Source: Monarcha castaneiventris obscurior
Taxonomy: Eukaryota > Chordata > Aves > Passeriformes > Monarchidae
Direction of reading: 5' to 3'
NCBI GenBank assembly: GCA_026261815.1
Contig: JAMPIT010000379.1
Span: forward strand, 8,134,001 to 8,198,000
DNA length: 64,000 bases
The notes beneath the pieces were generated by a model, which was not told the DNA's origin, did no database searches, and saw only the letters and a list, made by a program, of their open reading frames with translations. Shown piece by piece: positions 24,976-37,571 of the stretch; position 1 is the first letter of the stretch, and every line of letters begins with the position of its first letter. The translations under genes and the position numbers were made by a program.

Positions 24976-26885
24976 TATTTATTTATTAACTTCCTTACTA
25001 CAGGCAACCTCAGGGCTGGCATCTTTGCATTTCTAACCTCTCGTCAGTTACAAGGTAAAACCCTTTTAACTCTTATGAAAAATGAAATGCTGAAAAGCCT
25101 CATGAATCACGACAGCTGTCCATAAGTAACAGGGAGAGTTCTATTGTCCATCTTGTCCCTGGATAAAATGAATACTTTACAGCAGAGGCTGTTCAGCTTG
25201 GCTAAAGAGTATGGGGAGAAGGGGAGGAGGTCACTGGAGATTTCGCACACTAATTTAATCTGGGAAAAGGACAGGCACTGCATCTCACTTGAACAGACTG
25301 GCGGCAATCTGGGCTCCCACAGAACTATCTCCTTTTGCCTGTGCTCTATTTATTCCTTATCTCTGTTTACCAACCGCTAGGTCCCTTTCATTCACACCAC
25401 GAGGCCGTTCTCCTACTATCAGTCAGCAGCTGACACTGTGGAAGAGCCTCAAAGGCAAAAAAAAAGGGATCAAAACTAAACCAAAGCTGTATAAACAAAG
25501 CAACAGTAGAAGTAAATGCATAAATCCTAATTCTTAACCCAACCCACAGGGTGCGAACAGAACCTTTATAGTAAATCCAACAAACCCACCACAGTGAGCT
25601 ATGGGCTGCAGAGGAAATGGGAAAAGCCAAATATCATTCATGAAATCACCATCTCAAGTAGAAACATTGAAAATAGGCATTGGAAGATATTAAGCTGGTT
25701 TCAGGATAACAGGTTCATCAGTCCCATGTATTCCTCAGCAAGTAATGAGGCACAGATTCACCTGTGTGCCTGATAAGATGAAAAAGATATTTTTCCACTT
25801 ACTGTTCAAAAGCCTTAGCTAACTTTGCACTCATTGTGATTTGAAGTAGATGTGACCAGTTTAAAAAAAAATCTTTATCTGGAAATTGTGGTAATTTGGA
25901 AAACTTTATAGCTAGAACTTGAATGTCAACTTATTATTGAAGCATTTGTCCAATTAATTTTGCCTTTAAAACTCTGGATTTTTAAACGTCACCCTTTCTC
26001 AGTTTTTAACTTATACTTTTCACTCATACTCTAAGTTTTTAGCACTTAACATGAAATGCAAATGGGTGAAGACAGAAAAGAAAAGATTAAGCTCGTGACT
26101 CTAATAGAAAAGTAAAGTAGTGAACTGCATTTGATGTTCTGGGTTAGGGTTATTACAGTGACTTAACCATGAGTAAGTCTATTTTCTAGTTCCAGTGGTC
26201 CCTTATTTTGTATTCTTAAATTGACTTAATAAGTGACAAGTTGTGAATATTCATAGGAAGATACCAATATTGTTTCACTGAAACAACCTAACTTTTTAAA
26301 CCTAAACAATCTGTAACTCCCAAAGTAGGGATGTTCCTTCTGGAATAGCTATTCTCAGAACTATTCTCAACTTTTTAAGACATAAAAATAGTGGTTAACA
26401 GCATATATTCAGTATACTGTCAACTGACTGATCAAGATAATTATAACAATTACAAAGAAAATGTTTCTCATTATCAAAGATGATCAACTGGACCTAATTT
26501 CAGTTTTGATTTTCACCTATGTGCATTATGAGCAATGAAGTCTTTACTACTTGGATCCTTTTTTCCAAATGAATTAATGAATTAAATTTATCCTTTCACC
26601 AGCTGCTAGGCAGCAGATGGAACCATTTCTGAAGCCTTGTTGAATTCAATCCATAAAACTCATTTCCTAGGATTAGCAGTCCAAAGTTTCTTTTAATGTT
26701 TATATACCGCTTGGGATTTTGAATTTCATGATGTTAAACTTTCAATTTAACTATTTTTTTTTCATTTCATATCAAACAAATATGATCGTTTGGATTTCTA
26801 TAGCTTTATAACCACACATTTCAGGTCATATAAGGACAAGAATTCATTTCAAAAGCAATCAAGTAATGCAAGATTGGGATCTGGG

Positions 26886-26901
26886 TTTTTTTTTTTTTTT
26901 T
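26886..26901. repeat. T16 homopolymer
   Basis: Run of 16 T followed by a CTTTG-rich stretch. Confidence 0.85.
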
Positions 26902-26980
26902 CTTTGTTTTGTTTACATTACAGCACTACCATAGAAACCATTTGTGTTGTACTCATAGATTAATTTAGACTGGTAAAGTT

Positions 26981-27325
26981 TTATTGTCTGTAACTTCGAC
27001 AAAAACCTTTGCATAAAAATTTAATCTTGCTAAGCAATTTTTGAAAGTTACTGTGATCTGGGTCTCTATTTGCTATCCACAGAGAGATTACTTGCTCCTG
27101 AATTAAGTTTTTCATGCACATCGTTTTTACAGTTGACTTAGTTGTAAGGTGAGTGTTTTTTTCTATTTCTGAGGGGGAAAATAAAAAGTAACAAACAGTG
27201 GCAGTTTTGTGAACACTTAAGTAAAGACGTTTTTCGGTGCAGTAACAGGAAATATTAGTCAGCTGCAGTACCCTGGACAGCTCCTCTTCTTTCATTTTCG
27301 GTATTCTCACCTCTGCTACACACTT
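26981..27325 (-). other. Possible 3'-terminal exon with open frame and polyadenylation signal (weak)
   Basis: On the minus strand a pyrimidine-containing acceptor (GATTCTCGTGACAG) precedes 114 sense codons and a TAA stop. The stop lies inside a canonical AATAAA hexamer (26985 to 26980). An internal ATG at 27295 gives 104 codons (MKEEELSRVL at the start, CKGFCRSYRQ at the end). The predicted peptide is hydrophilic and cysteine-containing, with no signal peptide or membrane segment that I can make out, and I recognise no domain. Open frames of similar length elsewhere in the window are clearly spurious, so length alone is not evidence. The coincidence of acceptor, frame and AATAAA makes a terminal exon of a coding or non-coding transcript conceivable. 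Confidence 0.17.
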
Positions 27326-29479
27326 CTGTCACGAGAATCAGAGATCAGGGGGCTTGAACTGCAATTTCGTTCACAAAGATCCCTATTTATAGATATCTGA
27401 ACAAATTAAGTTATAATTTAACCAAAGTTTCTACTTTTTAGAAACCTACAAGAGAAAAAACAAAACAAAAAGACACCCTCAGCCGCTCAGCTTTCAAAGA
27501 CATATATTAAAAGTCTTAAGACTAAAACATCATGAGTCAAGTCTTCCTGTTATTCAACAAAGTAAATAAAACTTTAAAAAAAACAAAAGTGATTCGTTGT
27601 TGTGTATAACAGTGATTTCCGCTAATTTGGCACAAGAAATCTATATTAATCTAATAATGCAGTAAGCCAAGAAGGCCACATAATAATAATTACCATTGAG
27701 TAATTGAATATTTAGAAGGAGGAGGTAAAAAAGGAAGACTGGTAATCTTAGCCTGCAGGCATGAAAGTACTATAACACAAAGATGATATTTACAAGTAAA
27801 AATAAAATGCTTCAAAACTGGGAAGTTAGGAGGCAAAGCCTATATTTGGAAATTCCTCATTCCAAATCTGTATTATTTTTTAGCCACCTTAGAGCAGAAA
27901 TATATTATTGTCTCAAGAGAAAGCTTTCATCACAAATGCTGTAATTTTCCTCAAGATTTACAAAACCACTGCACAGCCAAATCAAAGAAGACACATCTAT
28001 GCAATTAACTTAACTAATTTAATTGACAAAAGACGTAGTAAATGGTCATTTTCAATCCCACAAAGATCCTTAACTAACAAAGTTCACCCCATACAGTTTT
28101 ACAGTTTAAGGACAAAATCTGGGATTTGTGCTTTTATAATCTCTTAAAGGAAAAATTCACAGCACCTTGCACAAGATTGTCTTGCTATTTACATATGAAG
28201 GAAGACAAAAATCTGAACTAAGTGCTTTGTTAAAGACAAAAGAAAGTCAGAGAGAGACAGAGAGCTATTGCTGATCAGTGTTAAACAGACTTTCTCTAGC
28301 ATCAAATGCTATTTCATAAAAATTATCTTCCTGCAAAATGTTGTCCCAGAAGGTCCATTTCATTCTTCAACCTTGCCTGATATTACTGCCATTTAACTTT
28401 CTAAAGATTTTCCTGACACATACATTCATTCTAAAGTAAAGTATTCGCTTTTTAAATCAGAAGCTCTCAGTTCACTCTCTGAATCCCAAATAATTTAAGG
28501 GACAGAAATGCCTTGCTTTGAAAGACCTTTTTTTTCCTTAGAGTAAAGCTAATAAATATATTGATCAACAATTTTCATTTCAAAAGCATTACACCATGAT
28601 TTTAAAGCATTCTAAAACATCATGAGAAATCTCTCTGGTCTGTAATACAGAACTGCAAGTGAACCTGCATCTATCGAACAGTTCCTACAAACACACTGGT
28701 CCCACTCTCCCTCTCCTGCCTCATTTTTTTCTCTCTCTTTTTTTAAAAGCCAGTATTTAAGTTCAGTAACTTTTCAAAATGAGAGAAAAAGTGTCCTTGT
28801 GATCATTTCCTCAAATCAAATAGCTAGAGCTGCAAATTTGCACAATTGTAAAATGTATATGAACAAAGGCTTTACTGAGGCAGTATAAATGCAATTACAC
28901 CATGACATTTTATTCAGAAAGCTTTCTCAAAGCAGTTACAAGTAGCTATTTTTTAATTGAGGCCCAAAATAGCATTTAAGATAATGACCAAGCATACAGC
29001 ATTAGTGTCATTTAAACAAAAAAGAAAAGTTTGCAGAGAGCATTTTAAACATGGATTAAAACCCCTCAATCTTCTTAATAAAAATCTCTCAAGATTTTAA
29101 AATCAATATATGGACAGGATTATTTGCTTTTTGCAAGCTTAGAGCACAAACAAAAAAAAAATAAAGACAGAAAGTTACTAACAGTACAAGTTGCTTAAAC
29201 ATCAATTGGTTCATAGTGTGAAAAAGTTGTTAAACTTACTTTATTTTTGTTTCCAAAACTTATATGTTTCTCCTCCCTTGTGTGCTGAACTGTGCACTAA
29301 AGCTGTGTCTTTGAAAGGTAGTTCCCATGATATGACATCCAGCGCCTTTGACTGCCTAGAGATAAGCACCTGCGTTTGTGTCCCCTCTTTACGTCACACC
29401 TCCCTATTCAAACCTTCTCAATATGATTCACATTTGCACATCAACAGCCTCATGCGCATACACAGATTTTTTTCGGCTC

Positions 29480-30520
29480 TGGGCCCAAAACTTTCACTTT
29501 AATTTTCATCACATGATTGCTGTGGCATATGTCCTTCCAAACCTCCCATATATCAGTCATCATGCAAATGAGATGGAATATCACTCCTCTGCAGCAGATG
29601 GCCAGGGATGATAACAATGGCTCAACAGAGGAGATTCAATGTCCCTGACTTTATCGCCACGGCAACAACAACCTAAAATATATGTAATGGAAGTGGTGCT
29701 TATTAATTTTGCAGGCTCGAGTGTTCTGATTTTGTGAGTGAATGGGCTGAGTTAAAAAGGGGGCTGTGTCCTCCTGCCTCTAGAAGACTATCTATAAAAG
29801 CCAGGGACCTGGAAATTATTTTCAGTGACTAAGAAGGCAACAGCCTAGCAATTATTTGAGTAATTAGGTGTAATTCCTCCCTGTAGGCCTTGTACCCTCC
29901 TGTGCTTGTTTCACAGAAGCTCGTGAATTAGACAGGCACAGATACTGAAAAGAAAAGTGCCTCAAGATATAGCAGGAGAGCTTGCAGGAACTAAGCTTCA
30001 GTGATATGACACTTGGCCTCCACCAGGCTTGGTAAACACAAGCCCCAAGCCATAAGTAAATAGAGGCCCCACTCCACAAACACAGACCAATTAAAATTAC
30101 AAAGGCAGCCACACTTCTGGGTGGGGCTGGGGGAAGCTTTATTCTGCCATGGTCTCACTGTGAGCTGCACACATAATGGTCTCTTAGTTCGGAGCACTAA
30201 GTACCGTGTTCCATTGCTATCTGTCACTATCAAACCCAAGCACAAGGCTCTCTCCGGGCCGTGCATTTCTCCCTAGGGATTGATCATGCACCTTTAAGGA
30301 AATGTTTCAAAGTGAATTTTCTGTGTGTTGTCTTCTGAATGCAAACCAGAGAGAAGAAGTAAATGCAGCAGTTTGCCATTTATCTTCAACAGATTAACAG
30401 GCAGGAGTAGCGATCACCATTTTACCCCTCAGCAAGCAAAATAGCCACGGTGTGCCTTCACACTGTTCATGCCACAGCTGTCTCATGCTTTGATACTCTG
30501 GGTGTGGGAGTAGCCATTTG
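29480..30520. promoter_or_regulatory. Cluster of candidate conserved enhancer elements
   Basis: The longest stretch of balanced-composition, site-dense non-coding sequence outside the CR1 copies. Within 29550-29990 are a POU octamer ATGCAAAT (29562-29569), an E-box CAGATG (29595-29600), a SOX-type ACAATGG (29614-29620), a TTATTAATTTTGC stretch near 29700 and ATTTGAGTAATTAGGTGTAATT near 29855. A second part, about 30110-30480, has AGTACCGTGTTCCATTGC, CGGGCCGTGCATTTC and GTAGCGATCACC and is relatively CpG-rich. Neither has splice borders around an open frame or the signature of a known repeat. Close POU and SOX spacing is typical of neural or pluripotency enhancers, but that role is inference. 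Confidence 0.38.
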
Positions 30521-31361
30521 ATTCCTCAGAAATAAAGTTCAGCTATAAACTGTGTGTTTAACTAAGGAAGTATACTTCTAAAAACTATTTGTCTTTTGTC
30601 CTGCTCTCCAGGGAAGATCTTAGAAAAATGGAGATCCCTTTGTCTCCCTCTGCAGTAGAGGGGAGGATGTTTAAGTAAAACTGATTAAACACTCTGGGAA
30701 AGGAGTGGCTCCGTCATGTGTTAGAGATTTAGTGCAGAATTGAACCAAGGAACCTTGCTACCCCTTACACAAGATAATTCCTCAAAATTGGTGAGATTGT
30801 TGAAAGCAATTTTCAATGCTCTCCTAGTAGCCCATATACCCTGAGCCCTAAATTTAACACCAGAGAGGAGACACTGAGTGGCATCTGAAGGAAAACCAGG
30901 ATGCCAGATGCTTTCTTGAAGTGAGTGACAGAAATCTCCAGAGGCAGTACTGGGCCTATGGATTCTTCTCCTCTGTCAGGGCTCAACACCATCTCAGCAT
31001 TGCTCATGTTCTCTATTAGTATTTCCATTTTTTATGAAACCTGTCTTCCAACTAAAAAAAAACCAAAAAACACAGGCACATTTCTATTGTGCACCAATGT
31101 CGTAAACTTACAGAACATTTATTTATTTATCATACGACTGTACATCACCCAGCACTCTCACCTTTAATATATACCTAGAGGTAGATACTACTGGAATAAA
31201 AATGTTTTTAGGTCCCAGGAGAATGATTAAAAATATTATAAAATAAAGCTTATTGTTCATCTTTACCTCACACTTTGGTGGAGTTTGCAATTACATTTTC
31301 CAAACATAGTGTTGCAGATGTTTCTTGTTTCAGAAAAGCTCAGCTAGAATGAAAACCTAGA

Positions 31362-31436
31362 CTTTTTTTTGTGTATGTGTATGTGTATGTGGGTTTTTTT
31401 GTGTTTGTGTGTGTGTCTGTGTATGTGTGCATGTGC
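31362..31436. repeat. T/GT-rich compound microsatellite
   Basis: T8, then GTGTAT units, T7 and GTGTGTGTGTCTGTG over 75 bp. Confidence 0.8.
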
Positions 31437-31718
31437 AATAAGATTCTAGAATTGTTTATGTCCATGTTCTTTACTTGTGTACATTTCATTCTCCACCTTG
31501 CTAGTTTGAAATAACTCATGAACAAGGCACTTATGGTGAGATGAAGAGAAAGATTTGGTCCAAGCCTGTGTAAAACTCTGAAGCTCACTGTAGGGGATCT
31601 GGAGTTGGACAGAAAGCCAACACACAGAGTACTTCAGGAATGATGTTTTCCTGACAGCTTGTGTTATTTATGGGACTGGCCACTGTCTTCTGAACCAGAT
31701 GGAGCTTTTTTCCTAGAC

Positions 31719-31733
31719 TTTTTTTTTTTTTTT
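31719..31733. repeat. T15 homopolymer
   Basis: Run of T followed by CCTTTTTT. Confidence 0.8.
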
Positions 31734-34700
31734 CCTTTTTTCGTGATCTGCTGTGCATGGCCTTAATTGATCATAGACATTGGCATTTAGGTCACTGTCT
31801 TTATTTTTTCCAGGGTCAAGTGTAGTCCTGGACTGTGAAGCACCTCATTTACCTTAAAGATGCAGCTCATTTAGCAGAGCTATTCAGATCCTCTTGAACA
31901 TGGGAAGAACATGGGACTGAGAGGATGAGTAAAATTTGTAGATACAGATTACTTTTTCCTGTATGATTACTATCTATATAGTTATCTGTGTAGTGCCATG
32001 CATATTGAAAACTGCTTCCTAAAAACTGGATTTGAAAGGTATTTGTTACATTCCACTGAAACACTTAAGAAAGAAAAGATCTTTGTCATTAAATCAATCC
32101 TAATGAAAGTTCAGATTTAACACAACTTTCCATTTTGCATGGTTTGCAGTGCAGTAAGTAATGGAAAACTGTCAGATTGGATTGTGTTCAATATCCATTT
32201 AAAAAAATGTTCTTAGGATGTAAGTGCTTAAAACTTAGCAAAACTTTATGTTGCAACAGTCACCCTATTTTAATACTCTAAGCAATAGGAAGTTCAAAGC
32301 TTGCAAGACTAATGAGAAAAATGTAAAAAAAAACTAAATTATCCCTCAAACTGCTACTTAGGTAAAAGTGAAATATAATAGGAGAGAGTGATGTCTTGCT
32401 GCAGAAACACAAATGAGACAAATGTGCACTGCAATACGTAGTAGTTACTACTCAGACTTGTCGTGGTGAGAAATTGTGCATGAATGCTCAGGTACAAGAC
32501 TTCATAGCCTTCAATTGATAAATAAAGTGCTCCTCAAAGACCACAGATAAAAATGTAAATTAATGGTGGTAATATATCAGATAAACCAGACTGAAAAAGA
32601 AAACTTCCTTGTAGACTGTACAGCAGTTACCTGACTGCTATTCAAGTTCAGGGAAAATTTCAAAAACTGCACAGAACTTTAAATAAGTACCATGAATATT
32701 GTACTAAATAGTACTAAAATTTTCAATGTTTTCACCTGAATTTAGCTTATCTTCCAGTTACGAAGGAGAGACTAATACAGTAAAAAAAAGTAGTTTTCCC
32801 TCCTTTGCAGAAACAGAGGTACTCTCTGTATCACCCCATCTTACCAAATGGTATACCAGATCTATTTAAAAGAGACAAAACTTGTTTATGATTCTACCTC
32901 CCAGACAAAACAGAGATGCCTAAGAGACATCAGGAGACAAAAAATTGAGAGTGACAATAATTATAAAGAAACTTCAACATAACAGATACATTTCTACTTC
33001 TCTGAACAGCTACGAGCTCAGCAGAATCACAACTAAACATTCCTGAAAGGGAGAGGTATCAAAGAAATCGGAGAGATTACATGAAACATATTGAATAACA
33101 AACAATATGGGAGATGAAGCTTGATTCTTCACAAAGAGATAAGGGAATGGAATATTCTTTGCTGGTGCCAGTAAATTCATTGCACGCTTTGGCATCATCA
33201 AGCACCAAGTGCAGAGTTGTTATAGACAATAACATTGCCAAAGTTGCCAAAACCATGAAGCACCTGGTTGAATAAAAATAATAAATCAGCCTGGAGTGAG
33301 TTATTTTAGCAGGCTTATGCTGAGGAAAGCTGGCAGATATATACATAACACAAAAGCTACAATTCATTAAGCATTCAACTTTGAAAGGACATTTAGAAAA
33401 TGTCTTAACCATGTTTATACAACATACTACTTTAAAAGTGTCAGTTTAGAGGAATAGAAAGGAGGAAGAAGATACCTGAACTAATATTAACTAGGGAACA
33501 ATTATCCAATTAAAATTACATATTTGCTCGTGGGAATGTAAATGTTTCCAGCATGTTCTCTATGAAATACTCTATTCCCTAAAATAACAGAAAGATTTAA
33601 TCTCCTTTCTAGCCAATTTCTTTCTTAAATGTTTGCTCAACATTGCCCTAGAGAAAGCCAGCAAATTTTGAAGTACTCCTTTCCTGCCAATAAATTATAC
33701 CACAGAAAGCTGAAAACAGACATTTCAGGTGAGTTTTCTCAAAGCCTTTTAGTGCAGGCATGCGCCCAATTCTCTTAGACTTTCTATAAACATATGCAAA
33801 GGACTATGGAAAACCCTCCAAGCAAAGGATGTAAAAAAGTAATCTTAATGGGGCTTATTGTTGGGATTGTACCACACTGAAAGCGAGGTTGGAATAGTGC
33901 TGGTTAGAGTTGCAGTTTTATGAAACTCAGGCGGATTTAAAACTAGGGGAAAAAAATTGTCTTTTTGCAGTCTTATTTACTTTAAAATATAGCCTTAATA
34001 AGTAACTGAAAGCAGTTATTTAATAATCACTGAATATTAGGTGTAGGTGATGTCAAATACGGATTAAGCCTTTCAAAAACTCACATAATAAGGCTAAATA
34101 GTAACAAATTTTCTCAGCTCTTGCTGCTAATTAAAAAAAGCCTTCAAACACATCCTTCTCCTAATCATTGTATTATTAAATGCATAAATAAAAAAACAAT
34201 AATCATATTGCTATTGTGGTAACTTTCTATCCTAGATACTACCAGATTTTCATTTGCATTTTAGATAGCTGATCAGCTGGAAAAATTCTTTTGAGTCACA
34301 ATGTTGGATCATGTCATATATTAGTAATTTTCAAGTCTTGACTCAGAAAGCAAAATTATTCTGTTTATGTAAACCTTATTTTAGAGAATTTTTGACGTCT
34401 AAATTATTGATCTGTTTGCTGCCTATTTTAACTGTTTGTGACTGTATGTGCCATTCCTTTCACGCATCATCATAAATGGAAGAAGGTGCCATAAAGGTAA
34501 GAAGTAGGGGTGACACCTCTAACTTCTACTGTTAGCCTCGAAAAAATTCCCCATGAGCATCTGCAGCATCAGACTCTTGTTTGGGAATATAATTATCTCT
34601 AACAGACCAAATGAGCCCTGAAAGTGTTCATACAAAGCTCACCTAAATCCAAATAGTACTGAGAAGTACAAAACTCAACATGGCTGTCTAAATATCCTGA

Positions 34701-34819
34701 TCCCTGTCTTTCCCTCAATTCCCTTCATATTTTTCCTTATGTATTCTTTATTAAAGCTTACCTATCGCAACTAGGACCATTCCAGTTTCTGTTTGGGAAA
34801 AATTCTTTCTCTGATTTGG

Positions 34820-34837
34820 ACTTGCCTGCAGGCAAGT
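34820..34837. repeat. 18-bp perfect palindrome
   Basis: ACTTGCCTGCAGGCAAGT equals its own reverse complement over all 18 bases and has a PstI-type CTGCAG core. It is GC-rich compared with its surroundings. A palindrome this long is expected by chance roughly once in a few windows of this size. Confidence 0.7.
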
Positions 34838-35427
34838 GTGTCTGCTTGCTCTGTTTCTGTTGCTCACATTCAACAGTTTTCCAGATTAGAGAATTCAACA
34901 GGTAAACACCCATCTGCTGAACACCTGTCTTGCACCCTAAGTTCTTGTCCTCATATTTCCCTTGGCTTCCAGCTGTGGCTCTTCAGAGTTTTGTAGTTGA
35001 TAGCCATGCCTTGGGAAAGTGCCAAGGCAACATTTTCTGCTGCTCTCTCAGCAACACACACAAAGCTCCAACACCTATTGCCAGCAGTCTTACCTGATCC
35101 CTGACAGCTGCTTCCTCCAGAGAAATCCTGCACATCATTTTCCTTTCTCCTTTCTGCTAATGTGAAGAACAGAGCTCTTCTCCAAAGAAAACCCTAATGA
35201 TGTTATCGAAACAGTGCTCTTAACATTCTTGGGTTTTAAAAATTCTGCATGGTGAACACAAATTCAAATGGGTCTCAACATTAATTATCACGATGAAAAC
35301 GGCCAGTCAAAAGAAGTATTTTTAAATATATCTTTTGTGGATATAAAGACAGAAAATATTGGCATCTTCTTCCTTCTTTAACTCGCCAGGATTTTGGCAC
35401 AGGATTTTCTTTCTGCTTCTAAATTTT

Positions 35428-35454
35428 TAGGATATATTTTATAGATATATCCTA
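35428..35454. repeat. AT-rich hairpin, 10-bp stem
   Basis: TAGGATATAT (35428-35437) and ATATATCCTA (35445-35454) are exact inverted copies with a 7-nt loop. Confidence 0.6.
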
Positions 35455-36285
35455 TTAAAACCAGTATGACTTATTCAGTAAAACCATCTTCCTAGTACAA
35501 AGATTTCTATTATATTTTTAAAACCTTGTCAAGTTTCATTGTTTTTAAAATTTCTGAGTTTATATTGTTCAGGGTTTTTTTTAATAACATTAAAATAATG
35601 TTGTTGAACTTTGAATAACTTTACTGGAATGTGTTCAAAGAGTTAAATTATGCCATAAGACACAGTGATCTCACAAGGACATCTTAAGCATTGTGTGAAA
35701 AGGATCCAAAGTCTGTGTATGCAATATTTTGAGTATGTGATCACAATTGGATTTAAATTTACATTTTGTGCATGTTGTTAGGATTCTAAAACACCTTACT
35801 AATGCAGTAAACAATTAAAATACTCATTGTTATAACACCCTGTGTGCAAACTCTGGCTGTCCAAACCTCTATAAATTGGCACATGTAAAATAATCTCTGT
35901 TTTCAAGTATCTATGTGCAATCATGTATTTTATATAAAAAAGTAAACATATATATGTAATTTTTATGCATAATTTAATTAAGCTTTTAGGGCAGAAAAGT
36001 CTTCTTTATAACACTGAAGAGATAATTTTAGTAGAATGGAAATAGTATTATAAACTTTTTCTCAACAGTTTACACAAAAGTAAAGGAGAGCCATAAGAGG
36101 AGTGTTTTGTCCGCTTTTTTTTCCTCAGTCAATCAATGAGATCTACAAGAATGCCTGGTCTTTAATCATAAAGTATTTAAAAAGCTTAAATCCAGAAAGG
36201 GATAACAACCAACTGAAAAGAGGGGGAACTATGTTTCCATGGACTAGACTTGCTTTCTTTTCTTACACACTTTGATGAACAGCCT

Positions 36286-36391
36286 ACATGGCCAGAGGCT
36301 ATTCTGGACCTAATCCTAGGAAATGAGCCAAGCGTGATAAATAAGGCTGAATGCTGGGAGTGGCTAGTGTAAACCACTGTGTCATTAGTCA
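36286..36391 (+). mobile_element. Old CR1-like LINE fragment (endonuclease region of ORF2)
   Basis: Plus-strand translation of about 36294-36370 reads EAILDLILGNEPS, matching the LDLxLGNEP / LDLLLTN block of the apurinic endonuclease domain in CR1/L2-clade LINEs. Some 60 bases downstream, in a shifted frame, VNHCVIS occupies the place of the usual SDH-V-I motif. The catalytic-region serine and aspartate are therefore gone and at least one indel is present. A stop (TAA) falls between them. The copy is highly decayed, internal to ORF2, lacks the 3' tail, and is opposite in orientation to the three CR1 segments at the right end. Its edges are uncertain; it may extend some tens of bases either way. 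Confidence 0.55.
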
Positions 36392-36867
36392 CTAGCCCTC
36401 AGTAACTAAGTATATGTTTTCTTCTGGCATTTCTAAAAGCAGTCTTTAAATTAAAAGCTCAGCCATTCCCTCTGTGTTGGAAATGTCAACCAAGAATATG
36501 CAGAGAGCTCCAGAAACTAATCACCTGCTTTAAAACTCCAGGTAAATCAACATGTGAATTATGCTCCACTTTGAGATATACACCACACTCCCAAACATGA
36601 CTTGCTTTTGAAAATATTGATCAGACTGCCTAGTCCCATGTCCATACAAGTCACCAGCAAAATATTCTTACTGTCAGCAGCAGCAGACAAAATTAGCCCA
36701 TCCCTCCTAACAGAGAAAAGGCAAAATTTTTTTATTAAATTATTTGAAAATAATTTCAACTAATAAGGGCAGATATGGCAACTGTAAAAATCTCCAAAAA
36801 CCTAAAAATCTAATGTTAATTTTTCCTTACTCACTTAAATTTTGTAACAGTTAAACAACTTGTCCTC

Positions 36868-36890
36868 AAAAAAAAAAAAAAAAAAAAAAA
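36868..36890. repeat. A23 homopolymer
   Basis: Uninterrupted A run after TGTCCTC. No retroposon body is evident upstream. Confidence 0.85.
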
Positions 36891-37330
36891 GAGCTAAAAA
36901 TAAAACCTAATCATCACACCCCACTAAATAAACAAAAAAATCCTCAGCTATTCTTCTTTGCTTTTGGAGAAAATATGGCAATTTGTATTCCAATTTTACA
37001 AGCCAAAGTTACAGGGGGCTAAAATAGGGCTTTATAATGGAAGTTGATTGCAACCCTAACTATAGAGGGGCTACTGCCTTTCCATAATAAAGAGCTGCAC
37101 ATTTCCAAGGAGGGGAAGAGAATACTGCTCTGCATGAGTTCTTGCAATTTTGCTTCTTTAAATTAAGGTTGTGTCTCGGGAACTTTCTTAGTTCTTTTGA
37201 GTATAAAGTTTGATATTTCACTTCATGTGGTTTTAATTCTGATCCTAGCACACTGGCTTTTTGCAGTTGATACATTTTAGAAAAGGAAAATTAGGAAGCT
37301 TTGCACTTTGTCAGAGCTGTGATCCTGGTT

Positions 37331-37414
37331 TAGTTTGGGCTTAGTGGTTTTTGGGGGGGATTTTTTTGTGTTCTTTTGTTTTGGGATTTTTGGGGTTTTT
37401 TGGAAATTTTTTGG
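37331..37414. repeat. G/T-rich low-complexity tract
   Basis: Strand-asymmetric T runs separated by G runs (G7 near 37354, GGG and GGGG downstream). G-tract spacing is too irregular for a confident quadruplex call. Confidence 0.7.
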
Positions 37415-37571
37415 TATGAAACATACGAAAAGGCCATGCAGTCTAGAGCAGTAATTTAAATGTGTTTGGATTGAGTTTGCTTGCTTTGTATTGTCTTCTT
37501 GCTTAATGGTAGAATGATTTTTGGCTGCTTAAATTTCAGTCTGGAATGCGTGCTGTTTTTCTTTTTTCTAG

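Larger units (their letters stand above)
24976..29479. other. AT-rich non-coding DNA with one possible terminal exon
   Basis: Mostly intron-like. The open frames around 25107-25630 overlap on both strands and show no family resemblance. One minus-strand open stretch (26981-27325) is listed separately. 28240-28270 is purine-rich (AGAGAGAGACAGAGAG-like). Confidence 0.5.
30521..36285. other. AT-rich non-coding DNA, no gene seen
   Basis: Intron-like. It contains simple repeats, an 18-bp palindrome, a 10-bp-stem hairpin and a 53-codon plus-strand frame at 33114-33275 whose stop sits in an AATAAA. That frame (ending KTMKHLVE) is too short to call. Confidence 0.55.
36392..37571. other. AT-rich non-coding DNA, no gene seen
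   Basis: Contains the A23 run and the G/T-rich tract listed separately. No supported coding sequence. Confidence 0.6.

Noticed and set aside
33077..33412. 111-codon minus-strand open frame with hydrophobic stretches
   Set aside because: No family resemblance; the hydrophobicity reflects T-rich codons.
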